DNA of 56,255 nt from positions 1 to 56,255 of the forward strand of contig JAQVKM010000006.1 of assembly GCA_028694645.1 (NCBI GenBank), in the 5' to 3' direction. Within the stretch, counting starts at the first letter, position 1; every line of letters begins with the position of its first letter. The notes under the pieces were generated by a model. The model did no database searches. It saw nothing but the letters and a program-made list of their open reading frames with translations, and had not been told where the DNA came from. Of this stretch, positions 42,523 to 50,302 are shown one piece after another. The stretch comes from Bacilli bacterium (GTDB lineage Bacteria; Bacillota_I; Bacilli_A; RF39; UBA660). Made by a program: the position numbers and the translations under genes.

Positions 42523-43353
42523 ATGAGTAGTTTAAAAAAATACTTTTCAAAATTATATAAAATTATTATACAAAGAGATATGCGCATTTTACCTGGGCAT
42601 TTAGCTTTTTTTATAGTGTTGTCAATAATGCCAATTATTACATTAGTAACATTTATATGTACATTTTTTTCAATATCAATGCAAGATATAATAGGTAATT
42701 TAGAACAATTTATACCAAATGATGTTACAAAAATTATTGAACCATTTCTATATAATACAAATAGTGCTAATTTAAGCTTTATAATGATGTTAATTGGTTT
42801 TTTTATAGCTTCAAATGGTTCGCATTCAATAATTATTGTGTCAAATACATTATACGATATAAAAGATAGAGGTTATATATCACGTAGAATTAAAGCCTTT
42901 TTAATTCTTATTTTATTAATTATATTATTTATATTCATATTAGTATTTATTGGATTTGGAAACATAATTTTAAAATACATCTTTAGTTTTAATCTTATAC
43001 CAGATATATCATCTATATTTTATCAAATCTTTGTTTATTTTAAATATCCAGTAGCTTTTATTTTAGTTTACTTATTTGTAAAAGCATTGTATACGATGGC
43101 ACCTGATACTAAAATGTCTAGTCGTTATGTAACAAAAGGAGCTTTTTTTACAACTGTCGGTTGGATATTTGTAACTACTATTTATTCTTTTTATGCAAAT
43201 AAAATAGCTAATTATGATTTATGGTATGGAAGTTTATCAAATATTATTATTTTAATGATTTGGATTTACATTATTTCATATATTTTTGTTATTGGAATTG
43301 CTGTAAATGTTAATGAATATAATTATTTAGTAAATAAACAAATAAAACAATAA
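42523..43353 (+). CDS. YihY/BrkB family membrane protein
   Basis: 276 residues with six to seven helices. N-terminal ILPGHLAFFIVLSIMPIITL (the family's A-FF-x-x-S-x-x-P) and the middle SNTLYDIKDRGYISRRIKAF (family N-x-x-Y-x-x-x-x-R-x-x-x-x-R) are clear. YMAPD-type motif appears as YTMAPDTKMSSRYVTKGAFFTTVGWI, and GSLSNIIILMIWIY ends the last helices. These are the conserved parts of the YihY/virulence factor BrkB (previously RNase BN) family. Function is unsettled; a transporter-like role is suspected. RBS GAGGG; promoter-like TGGTATACT upstream. Confidence 0.92.
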   Translation: MSSLKKYFSKLYKIIIQRDMRILPGHLAFFIVLSIMPIITLVTFICTFFSISMQDIIGNLEQFIPNDVTKIIEPFLYNTNSANLSFIMMLIGFFIASNGSHSIIIVSNTLYDIKDRGYISRRIKAFLILILLIILFIFILVFIGFGNIILKYIFSFNLIPDISSIFYQIFVYFKYPVAFILVYLFVKALYTMAPDTKMSSRYVTKGAFFTTVGWIFVTTIYSFYANKIANYDLWYGSLSNIIILMIWIYIISYIFVIGIAVNVNEYNYLVNKQIKQ

Positions 43354-43371
43354 AAAGTGGTTATATTATTA

Positions 43372-43400
43372 ATGATATATATAATTACCGTATATATCAT
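43372..43400. repeat. 10-base perfect inverted repeat between the BrkB gene and rpmB terminator
   Basis: ATGATATATA (43372-43381) / TATATATCAT (43391-43400) around a nine-base loop, with no T-tract. The remaining ~65 bases to the next terminator hold no gene I can recognise; a TACCGTAT motif occurs twice (43386, 43419 region). Confidence 0.5.
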
Positions 43401-43467
43401 AACAGACTACGATTTAGTACCGTATGTGAGTTTAATTGTGAACTATCAAGTATTATTTTATGGTAAT

Positions 43468-43497
43468 AAAAAAAGATCTAATTAAAAGATCTTTTTT
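43468..43497. terminator. Bidirectional terminator between brkB-like gene and rpmB
   Basis: AAAAGATCT (43471-43479) / AGATCTTTT (43487-43495), T runs on both strands. Confidence 0.88.
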
Positions 43498-43513
43498 CAT
43501 TAAAAAACTGCAA

Positions 43514-43711
43514 TTATGCAGCTATTTCAGTATTTACTTGCTTACTAGCTTTTTTAAGAGTTCTAATTTCTCTTGTTGTTAATACAACTTTTTCCCCATT
43601 TTCTAAAGTAACTTTTTGAAAATTAGGTTTTTGAGCATGTCTAGTAGCTCTTAAAGAGTGAGAACGTCTATTTCCAAATAAAGATTTTCTTTCTGATAAT
43701 TTTTTAGCCAT
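43514..43711 (-). CDS. rpmB: Ribosomal protein bL28
   Basis: 65-residue large-subunit ribosomal protein. Basic throughout, with the family's SLFGNRRSHSLRATRHAQKPNFQKV core and an LTTREIRTLKK end. Length matches bL28. RBS AGGAGG is visible complementary to 43720-43725. Promoter on the minus strand lies at 43753-43781. It is transcribed away from dnaE and converges on the BrkB gene over a shared terminator. The name-giving Cys motif of zinc-binding L28 variants is absent. Confidence 0.95.
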   Translation of the reverse strand: MAKKLSERKSLFGNRRSHSLRATRHAQKPNFQKVTLENGEKVVLTTREIRTLKKASKQVNTEIAA

Positions 43712-43752
43712 CTTTAATTCCTCCTTTTTGATATTAATTCCTATGCCTTATA

Positions 43753-43781
43753 ACTTTATCATAATATTTGATATAAGTCAA
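43753..43781 (-). promoter_or_regulatory. Promoter of rpmB
   Basis: Minus strand TTGACT (43781-43776), 17-base spacer, TAAAGT (43758-43753). Confidence 0.7.
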
Positions 43782-43837
43782 ACAAAATGTTTAAAAATGG
43801 TCAAAAATATAGTAAAATATAATTATGGAGGTAATAT

Positions 43838-46744
43838 ATGTATACACCACTTTATATAAAAACAGAAAACACACTTTTAAGTAGTATGATTAAAATAAAT
43901 GAATTAATTAATTATGCTGTTGAAAATAATTTAAGTACACTTACTATTACCGACAACAATATGTTTGGAGCAATGGAATTTTACTTAAAATGTATAAAAA
44001 ATAATATTAAACCAATTATTGGATTAGAAATAAAAGTTGATAATAAAATAATTATTTTATATGCTAAGAATAATAAAGGATATAAGAATTTAATTAAAAT
44101 TTCAAGCAATGACATTAATTTTGAAAATATCAAATCATACAGTGATAATTTGATATGTATAATACCTTTTAATAGCACTGATTTATATAATAAATTAAAA
44201 GATATGTTTGAACATACATTTATCAGCTATAAAAATGATTTTGAATTAAATCAAATTGATCAAAATATTGCAATATATATGAATGAAATATTATCTTTAA
44301 ATAAAGAAGATGCAAAATATATTAATTATTTATATGCTATAAAAGAAGGATTGATTTTAGAACAAATAGATATAAACAAACAAGATAATTATATAAAATC
44401 ATTAGAGGAATATATAAAAATAGATAAAACAATAAAAAACAATTATAAAATAAATGAATTATGTAATATAACAATAACAAAAGAAAATGATTTGTTACCA
44501 ATATATGATTGCCCAAATAATGATCAATACTCATACTTAAAAAAATTATGTATTGATGGAATGAAACAACGATTTGGAAATGAAATATCTAAAACATATC
44601 AAGAAAGATTACGTTATGAATTAGATGTTATAAATAAAATGGGATTTTGTAATTATTTTTTAATAGTTCAAGATTATGTAAATTATGCTAAATCTAATGG
44701 TATTTTAGTAGGACCAGGAAGAGGTAGTGCAGCTGGATCATTAGTATCTTACATTTTAAATATAACCGATGTTGATCCAATTAAATATAATTTATTATTT
44801 GAAAGATTTTTAAATCCAGAAAGAATTACCATGCCAGATATTGATATAGATTTTGAATATAATAGACGTGAAGAAGTTATTAATTATTGTATTAATAAAT
44901 ATGGATTAAAAAAAGTCGCTGGAATAATTACATTTGGTACCTTGGGAGCTAAACAATCAATAAGAGATGTTGGTAGAGTACAAAATGTTGATCTATCAAT
45001 AATTGATAGAATTTGTAAAAATATTGATACTAACTTAACTTTAAAAGAAAATTATAACAAATCTAATAATTTAAAACAAATATTAAATGATAAATCATTA
45101 ATGGAACTTTATAAAGTAGCTATTATATTAGAAGGAATGAAAAGACATATATCAAGTCATGCAGCGGGAATAGTTATGTGTAATAAAGAAATAGATGAAG
45201 TAATTCCACTTTATAAAAAAGACAATTTTTATATAACTGGATATTCAATGGAATATTTAGAAGACATAGGATTGCTCAAAATGGATTTTTTAGCTTTAAA
45301 AAACTTAACAACAATAACTAATATTGTTAATGATATTAATTCTTCTGGTATTAATATTGACTTTAATAATATTCCCCTTGATGATGAAAAAACACTCGAC
45401 TTATTTAAAAATGGAGATACTTTAGGTATATTTCAATTTGAATCATCTGGTATGATTAAATTTTTAAAAAAATTTAAACCAGACAATTTTGAAGATTTAT
45501 TTGCTTGTTTAGCATTATATAGGCCGGGACCTATGGATAATATTGATTTATATATTGAAAGAAAAAATGGACAAAATAAAATAGATTATATTATTGAAGA
45601 ATTAAAGCCAATTTTAAAGCCAACTTATGGAATAATGATATATCAAGAACAGATAATGCAAGTAGCCCATGTTTTAGCTAATTATTCACTAGGTGAAGCG
45701 GATATTTTAAGAAGAGCTATTAGTAAAAAGAAAGAATCTGTTTTATTAAAAGAAAAAGAAAAATTTATCAAAAGAGCTATAAATAATGGATATAATATTA
45801 ATGATGTAGAAAAAGTTTTTAATTTGATTTTAAAATTTGCATCATATGGATTTAACCGAGCACATTCTGTAGCTTATTCTTTTATATCATATAAAATGGC
45901 TTATTTAAAAGTTAATTATCCAAAATACTTTATGAGAAGTTTGCTTGATATGGCAACTGGAAGTGTTATTGATACTAAAGATTATATTAATGAATGTAAA
46001 AATATTAATTTAAATGTATTATGCCCAGATATAAATAAAAGTGGAATTAATTATATTATTGAAAATGATGATATTAGATATCCTTTATCAAATATAAAAA
46101 ATATTGGAAACATAACAGCTAATTATATAATAAATGAAAGAAAAAATGGTTTTTATTTAGACATTTATGATTTTATTAAAAGATCAGATAAAAAAATAAT
46201 TAACAAAAAAATATTAGAATCCTTAATTTTATCTGGTTGTTTTAGTGAATCTAATATAAATAAAAAAACGCTTATAAATAATTTGGATTTAATAATTAAT
46301 TATGGAGAATTAATAAAAGATATAGATGAAAGCTATGCTTTAAAACCTATATTAGAAGATCAAGAAGAATTTTCATTAAAAGAATTACTTGATATAGAAT
46401 TAGATTTATTTGGATTTTACTTAACAAATCATCCAGTAACAATATATAAAAACAAATATAAAAACATAATTGATTTAAAAAATGTTAGTCATTATTTTGA
46501 TAAAACAATTGATATTATTGTTTTAGTGGACAAAATAAAAGAGATTGAAACTAAAAAAAATGACATCATGTGCTTTATAGTTGGTAGTGATGAACAAAAT
46601 AATATTGATATTGTCTTGTTTCCTAAAATATATGATAAATTAAATAAAACAAAACACGGTGATATAGTATTAATTAGAGGAAAAGTTGAAAAACGTTTTG
46701 ATAAATATCAAATAATAGTTGATAATTTAAAAGTTCTAGATTAA
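43838..46744 (+). CDS. dnaE: DNA polymerase III alpha subunit, DnaE type
   Basis: 968 residues; replicative polymerase of the C family, DnaE rather than PolC because it has no inserted exonuclease. Catalytic acidic motif PDIDIDFEYNRREEV at about 332-346 after GPGRGSAAGSLVSYILNITDVDP; later HAAGIVMC, LKMDFLALKNLTTI, ALYRPGPMDN, and YQEQIMQVA are standard. The N-terminal PHP domain is degenerate: the HxHxxYS metal site appears as PLYIKTENTLLSS with no His. The C-terminal part has HhH (about 745-800) and an OB-like end (about 880-968). It is shorter than typical 1,100-residue DnaE proteins but intact in its motifs. Confidence 0.95.
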   Translation: MYTPLYIKTENTLLSSMIKINELINYAVENNLSTLTITDNNMFGAMEFYLKCIKNNIKPIIGLEIKVDNKIIILYAKNNKGYKNLIKISSNDINFENIKSYSDNLICIIPFNSTDLYNKLKDMFEHTFISYKNDFELNQIDQNIAIYMNEILSLNKEDAKYINYLYAIKEGLILEQIDINKQDNYIKSLEEYIKIDKTIKNNYKINELCNITITKENDLLPIYDCPNNDQYSYLKKLCIDGMKQRFGNEISKTYQERLRYELDVINKMGFCNYFLIVQDYVNYAKSNGILVGPGRGSAAGSLVSYILNITDVDPIKYNLLFERFLNPERITMPDIDIDFEYNRREEVINYCINKYGLKKVAGIITFGTLGAKQSIRDVGRVQNVDLSIIDRICKNIDTNLTLKENYNKSNNLKQILNDKSLMELYKVAIILEGMKRHISSHAAGIVMCNKEIDEVIPLYKKDNFYITGYSMEYLEDIGLLKMDFLALKNLTTITNIVNDINSSGINIDFNNIPLDDEKTLDLFKNGDTLGIFQFESSGMIKFLKKFKPDNFEDLFACLALYRPGPMDNIDLYIERKNGQNKIDYIIEELKPILKPTYGIMIYQEQIMQVAHVLANYSLGEADILRRAISKKKESVLLKEKEKFIKRAINNGYNINDVEKVFNLILKFASYGFNRAHSVAYSFISYKMAYLKVNYPKYFMRSLLDMATGSVIDTKDYINECKNINLNVLCPDINKSGINYIIENDDIRYPLSNIKNIGNITANYIINERKNGFYLDIYDFIKRSDKKIINKKILESLILSGCFSESNINKKTLINNLDLIINYGELIKDIDESYALKPILEDQEEFSLKELLDIELDLFGFYLTNHPVTIYKNKYKNIIDLKNVSHYFDKTIDIIVLVDKIKEIETKKNDIMCFIVGSDEQNNIDIVLFPKIYDKLNKTKHGDIVLIRGKVEKRFDKYQIIVDNLKVLD

Positions 46745-46807
46745 GTTATTGATAAAATTAATAATAAATGATAAAATATAATTGTATTCATAAAGTAGGT
46801 GATTAAA

Positions 46808-47044
46808 TTGGATGTAACAAAAATATATGACCAAAACGAATTTAGTAATGAATTAGCTTTGAAAACTTTACAACAAGTTTGTCAAATATTAGAAGAACGT
46901 GGATATAATCCTATTAATCAAATTGTTGGATATTTATTAAGTGGGGATTTAGGATATATAACAAATTATAAAAATGCTAGATCAATAATTAGTGAATACG
47001 ATAGAAGTAAATTAATAGAAATCATGCTGAGAAAAATATTATGA
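46808..47044 (+). CDS. ireB: IreB family regulatory phosphoprotein (UPF0297)
   Basis: 78 residues. ALKTLQQVCQILEERGYNPINQIVGYLLSGDLGYITNYKNARSII contains the IreB/YrzL signature GYNPINQIVGYLLSGD-x-x-YIT. In Enterococcus IreB is a substrate of the Ser/Thr kinase IreK and controls intrinsic cephalosporin resistance. Start: TTG 46808 with TAGGTGA at 46795-46801 is likelier than GTG 46799, which lies in that RBS. It overlaps the next gene start by four bases. First gene of the conserved ireB-ruvX-yrzB-mltG-trmR block; alaS, usually directly before ireB in Bacilli, is instead 9 kb downstream. Confidence 0.93.
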   Translation: MDVTKIYDQNEFSNELALKTLQQVCQILEERGYNPINQIVGYLLSGDLGYITNYKNARSIISEYDRSKLIEIMLRKIL

Positions 47045-47460
47045 GATATTTAGGACTTGATTTAGGAACAAGAACCCTTGGTATATCGATAAGTGATATT
47101 ACTAAAACAATTGCATCTACACTTAAAACAATTCGTTTTGAAGATTCTCAATATGATGATTTACTAGAACAGATAAAAGTTATAGTTGATGAATATCAAA
47201 TTGATAAAATTGTTTTAGGATTACCAAAAAATATGAATAATAGCATTGGTGATCGTGCACAAACGACGATTGACTTTGCAGAAAAATTACAAAATTATTT
47301 AAATATTGAAGTTGTTTTGCAAGATGAAAGATTATCAACTGTAGCAGCGCATAATTATATGATACAAGCTGATATGTCTAGAAAAAAAAGAAAACAAAAA
47401 GTAGATAGCTTAGCAGCTAATATAATACTTCAAACATATTTAGATAAAAAGAAAGGATAA
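47041..47460 (+). CDS. ruvX: RuvX/YqgF family RNase H-fold protein
   Basis: 139 residues, the family length. N-terminal YLGLDLGTRTLGISISD with the first catalytic Asp, IDKIVLGLPKNMNNSIGDRA, VVLQDERLSTVAAHNYM with the second acidic residue, and KVDSLAANIILQTYL with the third Asp. Proposed Holliday-junction resolvase and 16S rRNA processing factor. Start ATG 47041 overlaps the end of ireB, so translation is coupled. Confidence 0.94.
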   Translation: MRYLGLDLGTRTLGISISDITKTIASTLKTIRFEDSQYDDLLEQIKVIVDEYQIDKIVLGLPKNMNNSIGDRAQTTIDFAEKLQNYLNIEVVLQDERLSTVAAHNYMIQADMSRKKRKQKVDSLAANIILQTYLDKKKG

Positions 47461-47464
47461 AATT

Positions 47465-47752
47465 ATGAAAGAAGAAAAATTAACTTTTAAAATAACTGGA
47501 GAAGATGGAAAAGATATAGAATGTGAAGCTTTATTTACATTTGAAGGAAAAGAAAACGGAAAAAATTATATAGTATATACAGATAATACTTTAGATGAAG
47601 AAGGTAATACAAAAGTATATGCTTCAGTATATAATCCTGAACAAGAAGAACAAACATTAGGGGTAATTGAAACTGATGAAGAATGGGCTATGGTTGAAAA
47701 TATCTTAGAAGAACTTCAAAAAGCAGCAGATGAAGAAAACGGGCAAGAATAA
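47465..47752 (+). CDS. DUF1292 protein (YrzB-like)
   Basis: 95 residues, acidic (many Glu/Asp). LTFKITGEDGKDIECEALFTFE, NGKNYIVYTDNTLDEEGNTKVYASVY and a C-terminal helical tail ENILEEL are the DUF1292 (YrzB) pattern. It sits between ruvX and mltG exactly as in other Firmicutes. Function is unknown. Its end overlaps a weak terminator hairpin (47736-47761). Confidence 0.9.
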   Translation: MKEEKLTFKITGEDGKDIECEALFTFEGKENGKNYIVYTDNTLDEEGNTKVYASVYNPEQEEQTLGVIETDEEWAMVENILEELQKAADEENGQE

Positions 47753-47763
47753 GCTCGTTTTTA
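47736..47763 (+). terminator. Weak intra-operon terminator/attenuator
   Basis: AAAACGGGC (47736-47744) pairs with GCTCGTTTT (47753-47761), one G-T pair, followed by T then the mltG start six bases later. Read-through is needed for mltG unless it has another promoter. Confidence 0.6.
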
Positions 47764-47766
47764 TAC

Positions 47767-48840
47767 ATGAAAAAATTAGTAAATTTACAAAAAATAATTA
47801 TAACTGCTATGGCAGCTATTATAATAGTTTGCTGTTTAATCTATAAATTTAATTTAAGTGCCGTTAGTAGTGATGATACAATTATTAGTTTTGAAGTTAA
47901 AGAAAATCAAACATTTTTATCTTTAGCCGATGAATTAAAAAAAGATAATTTAATAAAATCAGAATTGTTTTATAAATTTTATGTTAAATTAACAAAACCA
48001 ACTGGATTACAAGTTGGAATATATGAATTAAGTAAAAATATGTCAGTTGATAAAATAATAAAAACCTTATCAAGTGATAGTGCATACGATACTAATTTAA
48101 TTTCAATTACTTTTAAAGAAGGCATTGATATGCGCGATTTTATTGAAATTATAACTGAAAATACAGAAGTAATAAAAGACGACATTGTAAATACATTGAG
48201 TGATCAAACATATTTAAGTGAATTAATAAATAAATATTGGTTTCTAACAGATGAAATATTAAATGAAGATATTTATTATGCATTAGAAGGCTATTTATAT
48301 CCAAATACTTATGAAATAAATAAAACATGGGATATTAAAAAAATATTCGAAGTTATGTTAGATGAAATGGAAAATAAGCTAGATTCATATAAAGAAGATA
48401 TTAATAATAATGAATATACAATACATGAAATACTCACTTTAGCTTCTATAGTTGAATTGGAAGGTTCTAATTCTGATGACAGAAATGGAATAGCTGGTGT
48501 TTTTTATAATCGATTAGAAAATAACTGGTCTTTAGGTAGCGATGTAACTACATATTATGGAATTCAAGTTGATGTAAGTCAAAGAGACTTATATCAAAGT
48601 GAACTAAATGCTTATAATGCTTATAATACAAGATCATCAAAAATGGCTGGCAAATTACCAGTAGGGCCAATTTGTAATCCTAGTATTGAATCAATAGAAG
48701 CTGCTATTAATCCAACTCAACATAATTATTATTATTTTGTAGCTGATAAAAACAAAAAAACATATTTTTCTAAAACATCAAGTGAGCATATTGCAATTGT
48801 TAATGAATTGAAGAGTGAAAATTTATGGTATCAATATTAA
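47767..48840 (+). CDS. mltG: Endolytic murein transglycosylase
   Basis: 357 residues. One N-terminal membrane helix (about 12-31), then an extracytoplasmic YceG-like domain: VKENQTFLSLADELKKDNLI (LysM-like start), LEGYLYPNTYEI, and the catalytic Glu in ILTLASIVELEGS. The family motif usually reads LASIVE-K/R-E; here it reads SIVELEGS, with Glu kept. Final LPVGPICNPSIESIEAAINPTQHNYYYFVADK is canonical. It cuts nascent glycan strands and terminates their extension. It overlaps the methyltransferase start by 16 bases in another frame. Confidence 0.94.
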   Translation: MKKLVNLQKIIITAMAAIIIVCCLIYKFNLSAVSSDDTIISFEVKENQTFLSLADELKKDNLIKSELFYKFYVKLTKPTGLQVGIYELSKNMSVDKIIKTLSSDSAYDTNLISITFKEGIDMRDFIEIITENTEVIKDDIVNTLSDQTYLSELINKYWFLTDEILNEDIYYALEGYLYPNTYEINKTWDIKKIFEVMLDEMENKLDSYKEDINNNEYTIHEILTLASIVELEGSNSDDRNGIAGVFYNRLENNWSLGSDVTTYYGIQVDVSQRDLYQSELNAYNAYNTRSSKMAGKLPVGPICNPSIESIEAAINPTQHNYYYFVADKNKKTYFSKTSSEHIAIVNELKSENLWYQY

Positions 48841-49421
48841 TAAAAAATATGGAAGAGTATGCTTTACAAAACAATATTCCAATCATGCAAAAAGAGGGAA
48901 TAGAATTTTTAATTAGTTATATAAAAGAAAATAATATCAAAAACATTTTAGAAATAGGAAGCGCAATAGGTTACTCAGCTATAAGAATGTGTTTAATATC
49001 TGAAGATATAAAAGTAACAACTATTGAAAGAGATAAAATAAGATATGATATGGCTGTAACAAATATTGAAAAATCATCATTAAAAAATAGAATTAATATT
49101 ATAAATGATGATGCTTTTAATATTGATTTAAGTGATCAATTTGATTTAATATTTATAGATGCAGCTAAAAGTCAATATATTAAGTTTTTTGAAAAATTTA
49201 AAAATAATTTAAAAAACAATGGAATAATAATTTCAGATAATCTTAATTTTCATGGATTAACTCATTCAAATGAAATAATTAAAAGTAGAAATGTAAGAGG
49301 AATTGTTAGAAAATTAAATAACTATATTGATTTTTTAAAAAACAATGAAGAATTTAAAACTAAATTCATTGAAATAGGTGATGGAATAGCTATTTCAACT
49401 AAACTTGACAAAATCATTTAA
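48825..49421 (+). CDS. trmR: tRNA 5-hydroxyuridine methyltransferase-like O-methyltransferase
   Basis: 198 residues, Class I SAM-dependent O-methyltransferase (YrrM family). PIMQKEGIEFLISYIK and ILEIGSAIGYSAIRM (SAM motif I) are followed by VTTIERD with the ribose-binding Glu, DLIFIDAAKSQYIKFF (metal-site Asp) and GIIISDNLNFHG. TrmR methylates 5-hydroxyuridine in tRNA of Gram-positive bacteria, and the gene follows mltG in Bacillus as here. Start ATG 48825 lies inside mltG; ATG 48849 is an alternative. It ends close to a small unrelated gene. Confidence 0.88.
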   Translation: MVSILIKNMEEYALQNNIPIMQKEGIEFLISYIKENNIKNILEIGSAIGYSAIRMCLISEDIKVTTIERDKIRYDMAVTNIEKSSLKNRINIINDDAFNIDLSDQFDLIFIDAAKSQYIKFFEKFKNNLKNNGIIISDNLNFHGLTHSNEIIKSRNVRGIVRKLNNYIDFLKNNEEFKTKFIEIGDGIAISTKLDKII

Positions 49422-49458
49422 TATTAATATAATAATCTCCTGTAATGGAGGTTTTATT

Positions 49459-50028
49459 TTGAAACCAGAACAAAAAAAGATGATAAATGATTATAATAAA
49501 TTTAAAAAACAAATTAATAAAATAATTTGGAAAAATGAAATAGAATTAATAGAAATAAAAAAGAATAAATCTGAACTTGAAGAAAAAATAGATTTAGCTT
49601 ATTTGAATATTAAATCAGTAATAAAAGATAACAAAAGAAATAAAAAAGAAATTGTCATCAATATGATTTTATATTTAATATCATCTTTATTATTAATATA
49701 TTCTAATGTAAATAATATATTTATTATATTAAATTTTACTTGTATGGGATTTTTTATTTATATTAAAATAAAAGAAAAAGAAGATAATAAAAATTTAATA
49801 ATTAAATATCAAGATGTAATCAATTCTGCTAATAAAATTAAACAATATTGTGATAATAAAGAAAAATCATTAGAAAAAATGCAAAGTAAATTAAGAAGTG
49901 AAAGAGATTTTATTAATAAGCAAATTAGTTTAATTGAAGGATTATTTGAAAATAAAATGAATATAGATGATGATATTATAAAAAACGATAATTCAAAAAC
50001 AAAAATTTTGAATATAAAAAGGAGATAA
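49459..50028 (+). CDS. Coiled-coil membrane protein of unknown function
   Basis: 189 residues from a TTG start with GGAGG at 49448-49452. Architecture: N-terminal coiled coil (about 5-70, Lys/Glu rich), a hairpin of two membrane helices (about 78-120; MILYLISSLLLIYS and IFIILNFTCMGFFIYI), then another coiled coil (about 125-180). Such cc-TM-TM-cc proteins are often structural or stress-related, but I do not recognise it. A short gene follows after two bases. Confidence 0.55.
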   Translation: MKPEQKKMINDYNKFKKQINKIIWKNEIELIEIKKNKSELEEKIDLAYLNIKSVIKDNKRNKKEIVINMILYLISSLLLIYSNVNNIFIILNFTCMGFFIYIKIKEKEDNKNLIIKYQDVINSANKIKQYCDNKEKSLEKMQSKLRSERDFINKQISLIEGLFENKMNIDDDIIKNDNSKTKILNIKRR

Positions 50029-50030
50029 AA

Positions 50031-50228
50031 ATGACATTATTAGAATCACTTATGATTAAAGAATATGTTAAAATATTAAATAAAAATAATATATCCAATA
50101 TTGAATATTATAAAACGGAATTTATCAAATATATTGAAGATAATAATATTGAAATTTCTGATTATTTAAAAGAATATTTAGATTATTGTGAAAAAGAAGA
50201 TCAAAAAACAAAAGCATTAAGAAAATGA
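50031..50228 (+). CDS. Small helical hypothetical protein
   Basis: 65 residues, TTLLESL start MTLLESLMIKEYVKILNKNN, then helices ending DYLKEYLDYCEKED. RBS AAAGGAGAT at 50018-50026 and direct placement after the coiled-coil gene support it as a real gene, probably co-translated. Not recognised. Confidence 0.6.
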   Translation: MTLLESLMIKEYVKILNKNNISNIEYYKTEFIKYIEDNNIEISDYLKEYLDYCEKEDQKTKALRK

Positions 50229-50246
50229 TGATGAACCATCATTTTT
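50225..50246 (+). terminator. Short terminator after the small gene
   Basis: ATGATG/CATCAT hairpin with T-rich tail; the TGA stop is inside it. Confidence 0.55.
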
Positions 50247-50267
50247 CTTTATTATGCATAAATATTT

Positions 50268-50276
50268 TGATATAAT
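50268..50276 (+). promoter_or_regulatory. Extended -10 promoter of tkt
   Basis: TGATATAAT 27 bases before the tkt ATG. Confidence 0.6.
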
Positions 50277-50302
50277 AAATAATATAGTAGGAGAATGATA
50301 AA

